Shown: positions 1 through 10,506, numbered from the stretch's first letter. The stretch is DNA of 64,000 nucleotides from an uncultured Pelagibacteraceae bacterium (GCA_902597875.1 CACJZK010000003.1:87850-151849), one strand, 5' to 3'. Notes: generated by a model not told the origin, from the sequence alone. Made by a program: numbers and translations.

Positions 1-596
1 CCTTTCCAATAAATAATATCATTTTTTCTAATATTTTTTAATTTAACATTTTTCCTGAAATATTTAACCTGATCTTTTGCATCTCTTGGACAGTATTTGT
101 TATTAAAATTAAAAAAAAGCTGCACTAAAGCAGAACAATCAAGGCCTTTAAAAGTTTTTCCTCCCCATTTATATTTAATATTTTTAAAAGTTTTTATATT
201 AGAGAATATATCTTTGTTTTTAAATTTAATTGGTTTCAAGTCTCTCAAATTTATCCACTTATTACCAAACTTTATAAAACCATTTACTTTTTTTTCTGAT
301 TTAATTTTTGCTCCAAATGTCAATTTTCCGGAAAAATATCTTAAGTTAGGCTTTTTATATGTTTTAGCAAAAATCACTGAGACCTTATGTGATGGCTTTT
401 TGTAATAATGATAATTTCTTTTTTTAATAAAGCCTACATAACCATCTTCTTTGATTTTAATTTTAAACCAACTATTGCTCCTTTTTTTTATTGAAAATAC
501 ATCTCCGTATATCATTTGGGTAGTCACCTCAGATTTAGTTGACATTTTCTTATAAAGATTCACTTCTGAAAAATTATTTAAGTAAAATTTACTCAT
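1..596 (-). CDS. NlpC/P60 family cell-wall peptidase (C-terminus cut by window edge)
   Basis: Reading the minus strand from an ATG at 594-596 gives 198 codons without a stop before the window edge. Residues 1-125 look like two SH3-type wall-binding segments (for example GDVFSIKKRSNSWFKI and FGAKIKSEKKVNGFIKF). The peptidase core starts near residue 141 with YKWGG, then the NlpC/P60 catalytic motif GLDCSALVQ with Cys154 as the predicted nucleophile; the catalytic His lies beyond the edge. The family cleaves gamma-D-Glu-diaminopimelate bonds in muropeptides. It starts 2 bp after the stop of the AmpG-like permease, so the two are probably one operon for wall-fragment recycling. No signal peptide is visible, which fits a cytoplasmic recycling enzyme. 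Family assignment is firm; substrate is inferred. Confidence 0.85.
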   Translation of the reverse strand, partial: MSKFYLNNFSEVNLYKKMSTKSEVTTQMIYGDVFSIKKRSNSWFKIKIKEDGYVGFIKKRNYHYYKKPSHKVSVIFAKTYKKPNLRYFSGKLTFGAKIKSEKKVNGFIKFGNKWINLRDLKPIKFKNKDIFSNIKTFKNIKYKWGGKTFKGLDCSALVQLFFNFNNKYCPRDAKDQVKYFRKNVKLKNIRKNDIIYWK

Positions 597-598
597 AA

Positions 599-2056
599 TT
601 ATTCTTTAATTGGCGCAATTCTAGCGATCCAAAAAATTAATAACAATACCGGGATGCCAATTATAGCAGTAAATATATAAAAATTTGCGTAACCCATTTG
701 GTCTACTATAGTTCCAGAATATCCAGCTAAAACTTTTGGTAATAACAACATTAGCGAACTAAACAGGGCATATTGAGTAGCTGTAAATTTTATTGAAGTT
801 AATGCTGAGAGATATACAACAAAAGCTGCACCAGCAAAACCACTAGAAATATTGTCAGCTGTAATAACTGTAATTAAAATGTCAATATTAGGCTCAGATA
901 CTGCTAACCAAGCAAAAAGTAGATTACTTGCAGCTGCGATTAACGCTCCTATAAATAAAGCTCTTAAAGTTCCAATTTTTATCGCAGAATATCCACCTAT
1001 TATTCCTCCAACAATGGTTGCAAACACCCCAAAAAATTTTGAATAAGTAGCAATTTCTCTAACATTATAACCTTTATCTAAATAAAAAATGTTAGCTACT
1101 ACACCCATTACTATATCGGCTATTCTATATAATCCAATAAGCAAAAGGATTAACAAGGCGATTTTCCCGTATCTTTCTATAAAGTTTGATACTGGTTTAA
1201 AATATGCGATTGTCGCTGCTTTTTTTTTTACAAAATTATTTTTTATCAATAAATAAATCAAAATCCCAGACCCAATAAAACAAAAACTTATTCTCATTAA
1301 GGCATACAAAAATTTTTCTAAAGGCTCTTTATTAGTGAAAGGATTATCTAAAAATGAGTAAATAAAAATGAAAATCACGATTGCTAAAACAAAAGTTATC
1401 AAAAATCTTAACTGGTCATTAAAACTCAAGAGTGAAATTTTCCTTTTTATGTTGGGTTCTGGAGAATAAATTGTGGTAAGGACTCCTATCACCATTAAGA
1501 ATGCCATTGTTAAGTAAACTGTTTTCCAAACATCTGAATTGTATATATCTACCCCTAAATGTGATGCTAATAATAAACTACCTGCCCCTGCAACTAGCAT
1601 TGCTACTCTATATCCAGCTATATACATAGATGATAATGCACCTTGCATATTTTGTGGAGCAGACTCAATTCTGTAAGCGTCTATAATAATATCTTGTGAA
1701 GCACTAGAAAACGCTACTAAAACAGAACCAATAGCTGTAAGGACCAATGTTTTTGCCGGGTCAGTGTAAGATATAAAAATTAAACTTAATATAATCATTA
1801 GCTGTGAAAACAATAGCCAACTTTTTCTATGCCCGTAGCTACTGAAGGGTAATCTTAAATTATCTATAATAGGAGACCATATAAATTTAAATGAGTAAGC
1901 TAATGCTGCCCAACTAAACATTGTTATTGTACTTCTGTTAACTCCGGCTTTAACTAGCCAAACTGATAATGTAGAAAAAACAAGAAGAATTGGAAGTCCC
2001 GAGGAAAAACCTAGCAAAAGCATTCTTATAGATTTTATGTTAAGAAAAACTTTCAT
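599..2056 (-). CDS. ampG: AmpG-like muropeptide permease (MFS)
   Basis: This 485-residue polytopic membrane protein has about 12-14 hydrophobic segments. Its N-terminus (LLLGFSSGLPILLVFSTLSVW) and the following WSPIIDNL segment with a GHRKSWL loop match the AmpG/acetyl-CoA-transporter branch of the major facilitator superfamily. AmpG imports GlcNAc-anhydromuropeptides released during peptidoglycan turnover across the inner membrane. The downstream gene is an NlpC/P60 peptidase, which would process such fragments, and the upstream trkH stop directly abuts this start codon, so the three form a compact minus-strand operon. Family assignment is strong; muropeptide specificity rests on similarity and context. 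Confidence 0.85.
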   Translation of the reverse strand: MKVFLNIKSIRMLLLGFSSGLPILLVFSTLSVWLVKAGVNRSTITMFSWAALAYSFKFIWSPIIDNLRLPFSSYGHRKSWLLFSQLMIILSLIFISYTDPAKTLVLTAIGSVLVAFSSASQDIIIDAYRIESAPQNMQGALSSMYIAGYRVAMLVAGAGSLLLASHLGVDIYNSDVWKTVYLTMAFLMVIGVLTTIYSPEPNIKRKISLLSFNDQLRFLITFVLAIVIFIFIYSFLDNPFTNKEPLEKFLYALMRISFCFIGSGILIYLLIKNNFVKKKAATIAYFKPVSNFIERYGKIALLILLLIGLYRIADIVMGVVANIFYLDKGYNVREIATYSKFFGVFATIVGGIIGGYSAIKIGTLRALFIGALIAAASNLLFAWLAVSEPNIDILITVITADNISSGFAGAAFVVYLSALTSIKFTATQYALFSSLMLLLPKVLAGYSGTIVDQMGYANFYIFTAIIGIPVLLLIFWIARIAPIKE

Positions 2057-3511
2057 CTAATTTCTCCAAAATGATGGAAAAAATAAAACCAAAACTGCAA
2101 AGAGCTCAAGTCTTCCAAGCAACATTCCAAAAGATAGGAGCCATTTAGAAACATCTGATACTTGAGAAAAATTACCATTAGGGCCTATCATTTCACCTAG
2201 TCCAGGCCCAACATTTGATATAGAAGTTGCTGCCCCAGATACGGCAGATAAAAAATCAAGACCTGTAATTGAAAGAAGAATTGCTAAAATAATAAAAAGA
2301 AAAAGATAGGAAAAGATAAATATTATTACAGAAGTAATAAAATTATCAGAAATTTTTTGATTATTATATTTTACGATTGAAATGCTATTAGGATATATCA
2401 ACTTTTTAATTTGATTTTGAATGAACAAAAATAACATCTGAAGTCTAAATATTTTTATACCACAAGTTGTAGAACCTGCACATCCTCCAACAAACATTAA
2501 AAATAAAAAAAATATTAAAGAAAATTTTCCCCACAAACCAAAATCATCAGTTACGTAACCAGTTCCAGACAAAATTGAAACTACATTAAAAGAGGAAATT
2601 CTTAAACGGTCTAATAAGGAAATCTCACTGTTAGTAAAAAATAAATATAAAAACATTATAAACACAGACACTATTAGTAAATATAAAAGGCCTCTAATTT
2701 GAACATCTTGAAAAAAAACTTTGGAATTACCTTTTAAAAATTTGAGATAGGATATAAACGGAATGCTTCCCAAAATTATAAAAATTGTTGCAACCATTTC
2801 AATATTTGGGCTTTGAAAATAACCTATAGACTCAGTATGAGTTGAAAATCCTCCAGTAGCAATAGTCGTCATAGAATGAGCCACACTGTCAAAAATACTC
2901 ATACCAAAAAACCAATAAAAAATACTACAAAGAAAAGTCAGAACTAGATAAGTTGAAATTATTGTTTTAGCAACTTCCGCTGTTCTAGGAAAAATTTTTT
3001 CAGTATCCTGTGAACTTTCCATTTTGAATAGCTGCATTCCACCAACTTTGAGCAAAGGAAAAACTGTAATAGCCATGACAATTATTCCTATTCCTCCCAA
3101 CCACTGCATAATTGCTCGCCACAAAAGTATACTTTTTGGAGCATCATCTAAATTTGAAATGACAGTAGAACCTGTAGTGGTAATTCCTGACATACTTTCA
3201 AAAAAAGCCTCACTAAATGATAAATTTAAAGTCGAAAAAATAAACGGCAAACTTCCAAAAATTGCTACAAAGACCCAAGCTAAAGTTGAAAAAAGAAAAG
3301 TTTCTTGCAAATTTAACCGATAATTTTTTTCTAAATTAGCTAGAATGAACAGACAACCTATAAAAATTGTTATAAAGGCCGATGACAAAAAGCTGTGACT
3401 ATTTTCTTGATAGTATATTTGAAGCAGATAAGGAATCAGCATAAAAATCCCTAGAACAACTACTAAGACCCCAGTTATAAAAAAAACTGTTTTGTTTGCT
3501 GACATAGTCAA
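2057..3511 (-). CDS. trkH: Trk/Ktr-type potassium transporter membrane subunit TrkH
   Basis: A 484-residue membrane protein with the four repeated pore loops typical of TrkH: residues near SGITTTGSTVI, TIATGGFSTH, LSGTGYVTDDFG and ATSISNVGPGLG supply the selectivity-filter glycines. It moves K+ (or Na+/K+) across the inner membrane, normally gated by the cytoplasmic NAD-binding partner TrkA, which is not in this window. Its stop is immediately followed by the AmpG start. The start chosen is the first ATG (M-T-M-S-A-N); Met3 is an alternative. An 89-bp AT-rich gap separates it from the divergent lysS gene. Confidence 0.92.
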   Translation of the reverse strand: MTMSANKTVFFITGVLVVVLGIFMLIPYLLQIYYQENSHSFLSSAFITIFIGCLFILANLEKNYRLNLQETFLFSTLAWVFVAIFGSLPFIFSTLNLSFSEAFFESMSGITTTGSTVISNLDDAPKSILLWRAIMQWLGGIGIIVMAITVFPLLKVGGMQLFKMESSQDTEKIFPRTAEVAKTIISTYLVLTFLCSIFYWFFGMSIFDSVAHSMTTIATGGFSTHTESIGYFQSPNIEMVATIFIILGSIPFISYLKFLKGNSKVFFQDVQIRGLLYLLIVSVFIMFLYLFFTNSEISLLDRLRISSFNVVSILSGTGYVTDDFGLWGKFSLIFFLFLMFVGGCAGSTTCGIKIFRLQMLFLFIQNQIKKLIYPNSISIVKYNNQKISDNFITSVIIFIFSYLFLFIILAILLSITGLDFLSAVSGAATSISNVGPGLGEMIGPNGNFSQVSDVSKWLLSFGMLLGRLELFAVLVLFFPSFWRN

Positions 3512-3600
3512 AATTACACTAATTAAATAGATACAAAATTCAACTTAATATCCTGTATTTATTTCTGTATTTTATATATAAAATTTAATAAACCATTTTT

Positions 3601-5163
3601 ATGCTTGATAATGACCTAATTCAATCAACTTCTTCGTGGCCTTTTGTTGAAATTAGAAAGCTTTTAAAGGAAAGAAAAGATTTAATTAGGGCAAAAAGAA
3701 AAATTATATTTCAAACTGGATATGGTCCTAGTGGTTTGCCTCATATAGGAACATTTGGAGAAGTAGCTAGAACAAGCATGATGATTAATGCGCTCAATCA
3801 TATTCAAGAAATTGAATCAAATTTGATAACATTTTCTGACGACATGGATGGATTGAGAAAAGTTCCTGAAAATATCCCTAACAGCAAAATTTTAGAGGAC
3901 AATCTTGGCAAACCTTTAACAGATATACCTGATCCTTTTGGAAAATATAAAAGTTTTGGTGAACACAACAATGAAAAATTAAAAGAATTTTTGAATCAAT
4001 TTAATTTTAAATATAATTTTAAAAGTTCAACAGAAAATTACAAAAAAGGAAATTTTAATCACTCACTAGAAAGAGTATTAGAAAAATATGATGAAATAAT
4101 GAACATTATCTTGCCGACACTAGGAAAAGAAAGACAAAAAACTTATTGTCCATTTTTACCAATTTGTCCTGAAACAGGTAAAGTTTTAGAGATACCTTTA
4201 TTAGAAATGAACAAGAAAAAATATACTTTAATTTTCGATAATAAAGGAAAAAAATTAGAGTCAAAAATTATAAACGGGAACTGTAAATTGCAATGGAAAG
4301 TTGACTGGGCGATGAGGTGGTTTACTTTTGATGTTGATTTTGAAATGTATGGTAAAGATCTAATTGAAAGCGCAATTCTTTCAAATAAGATTTGTAAGAT
4401 TTTAGGAAAAACACCGCCCAATGGATTTGCATATGAATTATTTTTAGATGAGAAAGGAGAAAAAATCTCAAAATCAAAAGGAAACGGTATCTCTATAGAA
4501 CAGTGGTTAAGATATGCATCTCCTGAAAGCTTGTCCCTTTATATGTATCCTAATCCAAAAAGAGCAAAAAAATTATATTCTGAAATCGTTCCAAAAACTG
4601 TTGACGAATATCTTTCATTAATTGAAAAATATCCCAGTCAAAAAAAAAATGATCAATTAATGAATCCCGTTTGGCATGTACATAACGGCAAACCTCCCAA
4701 AGAAAAAATTGTAATGCCTTTTTCTATGCTGCTAAATATTGTTGGTTCTAGCAATGCAAAATCCAAGGATATACTTTGGAAATTTATTAATAGATTCCAT
4801 GATGACATCAATCCTAAGGATCACCCTATACTTGATAGCTTAACAAACTATGCAATTAATTATTTTAAAGACAAGGTTGAACCTAACAAAAAATTTAAAA
4901 CACCTAACTTAAATGAAAAAAAAGCTTTAAGAGAGTTAGTTAACGAATTAAAGCCTATTTCACAAGAAATGACACCAGAGGACATACAAACAATTGTATA
5001 CTCTGTAGGAAAAAAATGTGGATACGACAAAAACCTTAGAGAATGGTTTAAACTCATTTATGAGGTACTATTTGGGGAGTTAGATGGACCAAGAATGGGG
5101 TTTTTTATAAGTTTTTTTGGAGTAAAAGAAACAATTAAATTAATAGATGATAAGATAAGATAA
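3601..5163 (+). CDS. lysS: class I lysyl-tRNA synthetase
   Basis: A 520-residue class I aminoacyl-tRNA synthetase. The HIGH-type signature appears in GPSGLPHIGTFGEV and the KMSKS-type loop in GEKISKSKGNG. It charges tRNA-Lys with lysine in the cytoplasm. LysRS exists as two unrelated forms; the class I form is the usual one in archaea, spirochaetes and most Alphaproteobacteria, so the gene is a useful lineage marker. It ends with TAA directly joined to the pyrD ATG, so the two are probably co-transcribed. Length agrees with the family. Confidence 0.95.
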   Translation: MLDNDLIQSTSSWPFVEIRKLLKERKDLIRAKRKIIFQTGYGPSGLPHIGTFGEVARTSMMINALNHIQEIESNLITFSDDMDGLRKVPENIPNSKILEDNLGKPLTDIPDPFGKYKSFGEHNNEKLKEFLNQFNFKYNFKSSTENYKKGNFNHSLERVLEKYDEIMNIILPTLGKERQKTYCPFLPICPETGKVLEIPLLEMNKKKYTLIFDNKGKKLESKIINGNCKLQWKVDWAMRWFTFDVDFEMYGKDLIESAILSNKICKILGKTPPNGFAYELFLDEKGEKISKSKGNGISIEQWLRYASPESLSLYMYPNPKRAKKLYSEIVPKTVDEYLSLIEKYPSQKKNDQLMNPVWHVHNGKPPKEKIVMPFSMLLNIVGSSNAKSKDILWKFINRFHDDINPKDHPILDSLTNYAINYFKDKVEPNKKFKTPNLNEKKALRELVNELKPISQEMTPEDIQTIVYSVGKKCGYDKNLREWFKLIYEVLFGELDGPRMGFFISFFGVKETIKLIDDKIR

Positions 5164-6225
5164 ATGTTTTCTTTTTTAAAACCTTTAATTTTTGGTTTAG
5201 ATCCTGAAGCGGCCCATGATTTAGCGATAAAATCCTTAAAACTAAATGTAATTCCTGAAGATTTTTTTAAAGTTGAAAATGAGAAAATGCTTGAAACAAC
5301 TTTTTTGAAACATAAAATCAAAAATCCTATAGGAATGGCTGCCGGATTTGATAAAAGTGCAGAAGTTTTTAATTCACTTTTTCAACTTGGTTTTGGCATA
5401 GTTGAAGTAGGAACAATTACCCCAAAAAAACAACTTGGAAATCCGAAGCCTAGAATATTTAGATTAGAAGAAGATGAAGCTTTAATAAATAGATTGGGTT
5501 TTAATAATGATGGATTAGAGGTCGCAACAAAAAGACTCGAAGAAGGTAAATTAAACAAACGAGGTATTTTAGGAGTTAACGTTGGCCCTAATTACAACAG
5601 CGATTCTTTTGAAAGTGATTTTTTAAAGTGTATCAGTCATTTAATTAAACTATCGTTAGCAGATTATATTACAATTAATATTTCTTCTCCTAATACTGAA
5701 AATCTGAGAGATTTTCATGATGAAAGAAAGCTTGAAACTTTGATGAAAGAGGTTAATAAATTAAAAAAAAAATTAAAAAGCGAATCTACTCCAATTTTTC
5801 TTAAAGTTTCTCCTGATATAAAAGATCATTCTGTTGAAAAAATTTCAGGTTTGATAATTGATCAAAAAATTGATGGACTAATATTAACTAATACTACAAA
5901 CTTATGCCGTTCGTCCCTTAAAAGTTCAAACAAGAATCAAGCTGGGGGTTTATCAGGAAAACCATTGAGAGAGCTATCTAACGAAATGATTAGCAAATTT
6001 TATAAAAAATTAAGAGGCAAAGCCTACATAATCGGAGTAGGAGGTGTAGACTCTGGAAAAAGTGCGTTTGAGAAAATATCCTCAGGAGCCAATGCAGTAC
6101 AGTTGTACACTGGAATGATTTATAAAGGTCCGGGTATTGTAAAACAAATCAAAAAAGATCTAATAAGCATTTTAAGACAAGAGAAAATAAAAAATATTGG
6201 GGAAGCTGTAGGTATTAATTCTTAG
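5164..6225 (+). CDS. pyrD: dihydroorotate dehydrogenase (quinone), class 2
   Basis: A 353-residue flavoprotein that oxidises dihydroorotate to orotate in pyrimidine synthesis and passes electrons to the quinone pool. The N-terminal extension (FLKPLIFGLDPEAAHDLAIKSL) is the amphipathic membrane-docking helix pair of class 2 enzymes. NPIGMAAGFDKSAEV is the FMN-binding start of the barrel, and the NISSPNTENLRDFH segment carries the catalytic serine region. GVGGVDSG near residue 293 is the phosphate-binding loop. It follows lysS without any gap. Confidence 0.96.
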   Translation: MFSFLKPLIFGLDPEAAHDLAIKSLKLNVIPEDFFKVENEKMLETTFLKHKIKNPIGMAAGFDKSAEVFNSLFQLGFGIVEVGTITPKKQLGNPKPRIFRLEEDEALINRLGFNNDGLEVATKRLEEGKLNKRGILGVNVGPNYNSDSFESDFLKCISHLIKLSLADYITINISSPNTENLRDFHDERKLETLMKEVNKLKKKLKSESTPIFLKVSPDIKDHSVEKISGLIIDQKIDGLILTNTTNLCRSSLKSSNKNQAGGLSGKPLRELSNEMISKFYKKLRGKAYIIGVGGVDSGKSAFEKISSGANAVQLYTGMIYKGPGIVKQIKKDLISILRQEKIKNIGEAVGINS

Positions 6226-6245
6226 TTTTCTTGATTTTTAAAAGC

Positions 6246-6274
6246 TTGACCATACATTAATGAAGAATTATACA
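6246..6274 (+). promoter_or_regulatory. predicted sigma-70 promoter of rpmB
   Basis: TTGACC at 6246-6251 and TATACA at 6269-6274 are separated by exactly 17 bp. Transcription would begin near 6281, leaving a leader of about 9 nt before the rpmB ATG at 6290. It lies in the 64-bp gap after pyrD. It is a match to the consensus by eye, not an experimental site. Confidence 0.6.
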
Positions 6275-6289
6275 ACTTAAGAATTATAT

Positions 6290-6568
6290 ATGTCTAAAAG
6301 ATGCGAACTTACAGGAGTTGCTCCGTTAAAAGGTCACAATGTTAGTCACTCTAACAATAAGACTAAAAGGAGATTTTTCCCTAATCTTAAAAAAATAACT
6401 TTTAAAAGCGATATATTAAAACGAAATATTAAACTAAATGTTTCTAATTCAGCTTTAAGAACAGTTGATTTTAAAGGTGGATTGGACAAATTTCTGAAAA
6501 CAGCTAAGGGTACCAAACTCTCAAAAAGAGTAAAAAAACTTAAAGTTTCTATTTTATCTAAAAACTAA
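6290..6568 (+). CDS. rpmB: 50S ribosomal protein L28
   Basis: A 92-residue basic protein beginning [28 protein letters not shown], the conserved L28 N-terminus (Cys-Glu-Leu-Thr-Gly, then Gly-His-Asn-Val-Ser-His). It is part of the large ribosomal subunit and needed for late 50S assembly. The C-terminus is enriched in lysine, as in alphaproteobacterial L28 proteins of about 90-100 residues. It has its own strong promoter candidate immediately upstream and is followed after 15 bp by a queuosine-precursor transporter gene. Confidence 0.96.
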   Translation: MSKRCELTGVAPLKGHNVSHSNNKTKRRFFPNLKKITFKSDILKRNIKLNVSNSALRTVDFKGGLDKFLKTAKGTKLSKRVKKLKVSILSKN

Positions 6569-6583
6569 TTTTCTAAATATCTA

Positions 6584-7177
6584 ATGAAAGTTGACAAACT
6601 ATTTATAATACTTTCTTTATCAATGGGTCTAGTAGTCATAGCCTCAAATTATCTTGTTCAATTTCCCTTTACTTATTTTGGTCTTGAAAAGATTTTAACT
6701 TATGGGGCATTTAGTTATCCCATAACTTTTTTAATTACAGACTTAGCTAATAGAGCATATGGAAAAGGATCAGCTAGGAAAATAGTATACCTTGGATTTA
6801 TAATTGGAATTTTATTGACTTTATTCGTTTCAACTAACTTTTCAGATTTAATATCGATTAGAATAGCTATAGGGTCGGGAGTAGCTTTTTTGGTTGCTCA
6901 GAATTTAGATATAATAACTTTTGATGTTCTTAGAAAAAATAAAAATTGGTATATAGCACCCTTTGTTTCATCAACTATTGGCTCAATTATTGATACCTTT
7001 TTATTTTTTTTCATTTCATTTTATGGCACCGATGTTAATTGGATTACTTTATTATTTGGAGATTTAGGTGTTAAATTGTTTATTGCAATTTTAATGTTAA
7101 TACCTTTCAGAATGCTTCTGTCGAAAATTATGGATATTTCTACCCAAAGATCTCAATCAAACTTTGAAAAGATTTAA
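6584..7177 (+). CDS. queuosine precursor transporter (VUT/YhhQ family)
   Basis: A 197-residue inner-membrane protein with about six hydrophobic helices. The motif [24 protein letters not shown] is the hallmark of the YhhQ/VUT family, whose E. coli member imports 7-cyano-7-deazaguanine (preQ0) for queuosine modification of tRNA. A later segment, [19 protein letters not shown], is also typical. It lies 15 bp after rpmB and overlaps the convergent cobT stop by 4 bp. Whether the substrate here is preQ0, preQ1 or queuine cannot be told from the sequence. Confidence 0.8.
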   Translation: MKVDKLFIILSLSMGLVVIASNYLVQFPFTYFGLEKILTYGAFSYPITFLITDLANRAYGKGSARKIVYLGFIIGILLTLFVSTNFSDLISIRIAIGSGVAFLVAQNLDIITFDVLRKNKNWYIAPFVSSTIGSIIDTFLFFFISFYGTDVNWITLLFGDLGVKLFIAILMLIPFRMLLSKIMDISTQRSQSNFEKI

Positions 7178-8976
7178 TGAATTGTTTTGTTTTTAGATTT
7201 TTTTGTAAATAATTCAGTTAATTGATTAATCATTACATCTCCAAGATCTTGAACATCCGCTATTTTAACCGCTTTATCATAATATCTAGTTACATCATGA
7301 CCGATACCAATTGCTAAAAGCTCAATGTCGGAATTTTTTTCTATCCATTTTACTGTGTTTTTTAAATCTTTTTCTAGATAGTCACTTGAATTAGATGATA
7401 AAGTAGAGTCATCCACTGGGGCACCATCAGAAATAACCATAAGTATTTTTCTTTCTTCTTTTCTTTTTATCATTTTATTGTAAGCCCATTTCAGTGCTTC
7501 GCCGTCTATATTCTCTTTTAAAAGTCCCTCTTTTAACATTAATCCCATATTTTTCTTTGATTGCCTCCAAGGTGTATCTGCAGATTTATAAATTATATGT
7601 CTAAGATCATTTAATCTTCCTGGAAAAGATGGTTTTTGGTTATTCATCCATTTTTCTCTACTTGAACCGCCCTTCCAGTGTTTAGTAGTAAATCCTAAAA
7701 CTTCGACTTTAACTAAGCACCTTTCAAGGGTCCTCGAAAGGATATCAGCGCAGATTGCTGCAACAGAAATTGGCTTACCTCGCATAGATCCAGAGTTATC
7801 TATAAGAATTGTTACTAACGTGTCTTTAAATTCAAAATCTTTTTCTTTTTTGAATGAAAGGGAATTAAATGGATTTATTATTATTCTTGCAAGTTTTGAA
7901 TTGTCTAAGAGTCCCTCCTCTAAATCAAAATCCCAAGATCTATTTTGTTTAGCCAAAAGTTTTCTTTGGAGTTTATTTGCTAATTTTGAGATAAAACTTT
8001 TTAATTGTAAAAGTTGCTGATCTAGATTTTGTCTAAGTCTTATAAGCTCTGCTTCATTTTCTAAATCCTCAGCTTTAGTAATCTCATCAAATTCATCAGT
8101 ATAAGCTTTATACCTTTTGTTTCCGAAATTATTTTTAATTTTTTTTCTTTGTCTTTGAGGCTTAAAAGCATCTTCAATCTCAATTGTTTCTTCACTATTA
8201 TCGTTCTCGCTTGAAAAATTTTCTACTTCAGGGGCACTCGATTCAACTGACATTTCGTTATCTTCTTCTTGTTTTCCATCAGATTTTTGATCATTTTCCT
8301 GTAAATTGTTGTTTTTTCTATCATCTTTGTTTTCTAAATTTTTTTCATCTTTTTCAAATTCCTCATTAATATTCATTTCAGAAATTAGTTCCGCAATTAT
8401 GGAGTTAAATTTTTCTTGATTTTTAAATGAATCACAAAGAATTTTTAGTTTATTCTTAATTTTATTATCAAAGCCTTTTTTAAAGCTTTTAAATATTTTA
8501 TCTGTTTTTTGCTCATTTTTGATATTAAAAAAATTTGTTCTCAAGTAATTTTCAAATGCTAAAGCAAATTTTTCAGATTTTTTTTGATCAGTTAATCCAT
8601 TTATTCTTTGAGAATAAAAATTGTTAATATTTTTCTCTATCCCTTTAAACTCTAAAGAGCCAAGTTTTTCATATCTAATTTTTTCTGCTAATGAAAATAA
8701 TTTTTTTGAAATATTTCCTTTTGGCTCCAAAGACTCATATATTTCACTATTACTATATCTAATTTTCAATGCTTCCGAGTCAGCTATTGCTCTAGCTTTT
8801 ACATAATTTATTTTATCATCAGAGCTTTCTAACTCTGGGAGCTTAATAATTTTTTTACCTGTTTTAAGAACTTGATTTCCGAAAACGATCTCAATATCAT
8901 TAAAATTAGAAACTGATTTAGTAGTTGAAGCAATTGCTATCTTAAAGTCTTTTATGAAATCTTCTTTTTTTTCCAC
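7174..8976 (-). CDS. cobT: cobaltochelatase subunit CobT (VWA domain)
   Basis: A 600-residue protein with an N-terminal CobT domain, a very acidic low-complexity linker (about residues 208-275, rich in Glu, Asp, Asn and Gln) and a C-terminal von Willebrand A domain. The MIDAS metal site is visible as [10 protein letters not shown], with the later [10 protein letters not shown] loop. CobT and the AAA+ protein CobS form the chaperone part of the aerobic CobNST chelatase, which inserts cobalt into hydrogenobyrinic diamide. cobS lies 1 bp upstream. No cobalamin synthesis gene or cobN is in the window, so the real target may be something else. Confidence 0.9.
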   Translation of the reverse strand: MEKKEDFIKDFKIAIASTTKSVSNFNDIEIVFGNQVLKTGKKIIKLPELESSDDKINYVKARAIADSEALKIRYSNSEIYESLEPKGNISKKLFSLAEKIRYEKLGSLEFKGIEKNINNFYSQRINGLTDQKKSEKFALAFENYLRTNFFNIKNEQKTDKIFKSFKKGFDNKIKNKLKILCDSFKNQEKFNSIIAELISEMNINEEFEKDEKNLENKDDRKNNNLQENDQKSDGKQEEDNEMSVESSAPEVENFSSENDNSEETIEIEDAFKPQRQRKKIKNNFGNKRYKAYTDEFDEITKAEDLENEAELIRLRQNLDQQLLQLKSFISKLANKLQRKLLAKQNRSWDFDLEEGLLDNSKLARIIINPFNSLSFKKEKDFEFKDTLVTILIDNSGSMRGKPISVAAICADILSRTLERCLVKVEVLGFTTKHWKGGSSREKWMNNQKPSFPGRLNDLRHIIYKSADTPWRQSKKNMGLMLKEGLLKENIDGEALKWAYNKMIKRKEERKILMVISDGAPVDDSTLSSNSSDYLEKDLKNTVKWIEKNSDIELLAIGIGHDVTRYYDKAVKIADVQDLGDVMINQLTELFTKKSKNKTIH

Positions 8977-8977
8977 T

Positions 8978-9958
8978 TTATGAAATACTTACATTTATAG
9001 AGGACTCAGGCAAATCTTCCCCAAAACATCTTTGATAATATTCAGAAATTATTTTTTTTTCTATTTCATCACATTTATTGAGAAATGTAACTCTGAAAGC
9101 ATAACCTTGATCTTTGAATATATTTGTATTTTCTGCCCAATGTAAAACTGTTCTAGGACTCATTACTGTTGATATGTCTCCGTTTACAAAACCTTTTCTC
9201 GTTAAATCAGCAACTTTGATCATGTTTGATAATTTTTCTTTTCCTTCTTTATTATTAAAACTTTTATTTTTAGCCAATATAATTTCAAATTCTTTCTCGA
9301 AAGGTAAATAATTTAAACTTGAGACTATATTCCATCTATCCATTTGTCCCTGATTTATTTGCTGAGTTCCGTGGTATAGTCCAGTTGTATCTCCTAATCC
9401 AACGGTGTTTGTAGTAGCAAACATTCTAAAATAATTGTGCTGTTTTAAAACTTTGTTTTTATCTAAGAGGGTAAAATTTCCCTCACTTTCTAAAACACGT
9501 TGGATAACAAACATTACATCTGGTCTTCCAGCATCATATTCATCAAAAACTAACGCTACCGGATTTTGGATAGACCATGGTAAAATTCCTTCTTTAAATT
9601 CTGTTACTTGTTTACCCTCTTTAATTACAATTGAGTCTTTTCCTATTAAATCTATTCTACTTATATGACTGTCTAAATTTACTCGCACGCATGGCCAATT
9701 AAGTCTTGCGGCTACTTGTTCAATATGTGTTGACTTACCAGTTCCATGGTAACCTTGTATCAAAACTCTCTTATTGAAAGCAAATCCTGACAAGATAGCT
9801 AAAGTAGTATCCCTATCAAATTTATAATCTTGATCAATTTTTGGAACATATTCATTTTTTTTTCCAAATCCATCTATTTCCATTTTGGTATTTATGCCAA
9901 ATGTTTGTTTTACTGATATTTTGATGTCTGGTTTTTGATCTACTAAAATATTATTCAT
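8978..9958 (-). CDS. cobS: cobaltochelatase subunit CobS (AAA+ ATPase)
   Basis: A 326-residue MoxR/CobS-type AAA+ ATPase. Walker A is GYHGTGKST at residues 69-77 and Walker B is ALVFDEYDA with Asp139-Glu140; the sensor-1 region shows [11 protein letters not shown] and an arginine-containing MSPRTVLHW segment follows. In known systems CobS makes a hexameric ring with CobT and drives metal insertion by the CobN subunit. The gene overlaps the upstream J-domain gene by one base and is followed by cobT. Its N-terminus (about 40 residues) is typical of alphaproteobacterial CobS. Confidence 0.93.
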   Translation of the reverse strand: MNNILVDQKPDIKISVKQTFGINTKMEIDGFGKKNEYVPKIDQDYKFDRDTTLAILSGFAFNKRVLIQGYHGTGKSTHIEQVAARLNWPCVRVNLDSHISRIDLIGKDSIVIKEGKQVTEFKEGILPWSIQNPVALVFDEYDAGRPDVMFVIQRVLESEGNFTLLDKNKVLKQHNYFRMFATTNTVGLGDTTGLYHGTQQINQGQMDRWNIVSSLNYLPFEKEFEIILAKNKSFNNKEGKEKLSNMIKVADLTRKGFVNGDISTVMSPRTVLHWAENTNIFKDQGYAFRVTFLNKCDEIEKKIISEYYQRCFGEDLPESSINVSIS

Positions 9959-10473
9959 TATTTTTTCCCTATCGTCATTTTTAATTGACTATAAGCTAAG
10001 GTAATTTTTTTTAACTTATCTTCAAATTTTTTACTACCGGAGTTTTTATCAGGATGATATTTCTTTACAAGAAATTTAAATTTTTTTTGTATTTCCTCCC
10101 ATTTTGCCTCATGTTTTAAACCCATTATATCTAGAGCATCTAAATCAGTGCTAGTTAATTTGGTTTTTTTAAAATTTTTATAGCCAGAGGTTTTAAAAAT
10201 ATTTAGCTTATCTTCTAAGGCATTATTCCATAAAATATTAAAAAAATTTTCTGACGAACCAAAACTTTTCGTAGGTTTGTGCCATGTTAAATCTGATTTA
10301 ATAAAAAATTCTATTTCTTCATTACTCATATTGGAAAAATAATTCCACTTCTTGTTAAATATTTTAATATGTTCTAGGCACAAGAGTCTAAACTTTTTAC
10401 TATTATCTCTTTCAATTGGAGCTTTATAGCTACCTATTTTTTTGCAGTTTTCCCAATCACAAATAATTTTCAT
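9958..10473 (-). CDS. J-domain (DnaJ-like) protein linked to cobST
   Basis: A 171-residue protein with a C-terminal J domain (about residues 112-166). The HPD tripeptide that stimulates DnaK is at residues 140-142 (KKYHPDKN). The N-terminal part has four potential zinc ligands (Cys5, Cys10, Cys32 and His35 in CLEH), then the FNKKWNYF segment seen in alphaproteobacterial homologues. It ends overlapping the cobS start by one base, so it probably recruits DnaK to assemble or dismantle a CobST-dependent complex; this is inference from context. Confidence 0.85.
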   Translation of the reverse strand: MKIICDWENCKKIGSYKAPIERDNSKKFRLLCLEHIKIFNKKWNYFSNMSNEEIEFFIKSDLTWHKPTKSFGSSENFFNILWNNALEDKLNIFKTSGYKNFKKTKLTSTDLDALDIMGLKHEAKWEEIQKKFKFLVKKYHPDKNSGSKKFEDKLKKITLAYSQLKMTIGKK

Positions 10474-10506
10474 ATTAATTTTCGATTTTTATAGTAAAAT
10501 TCTTTT

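Noticed and set aside
97..405. 102-codon plus-strand frame
   Set aside because: The opposite strand encodes the NlpC/P60 peptidase with a clear catalytic motif.
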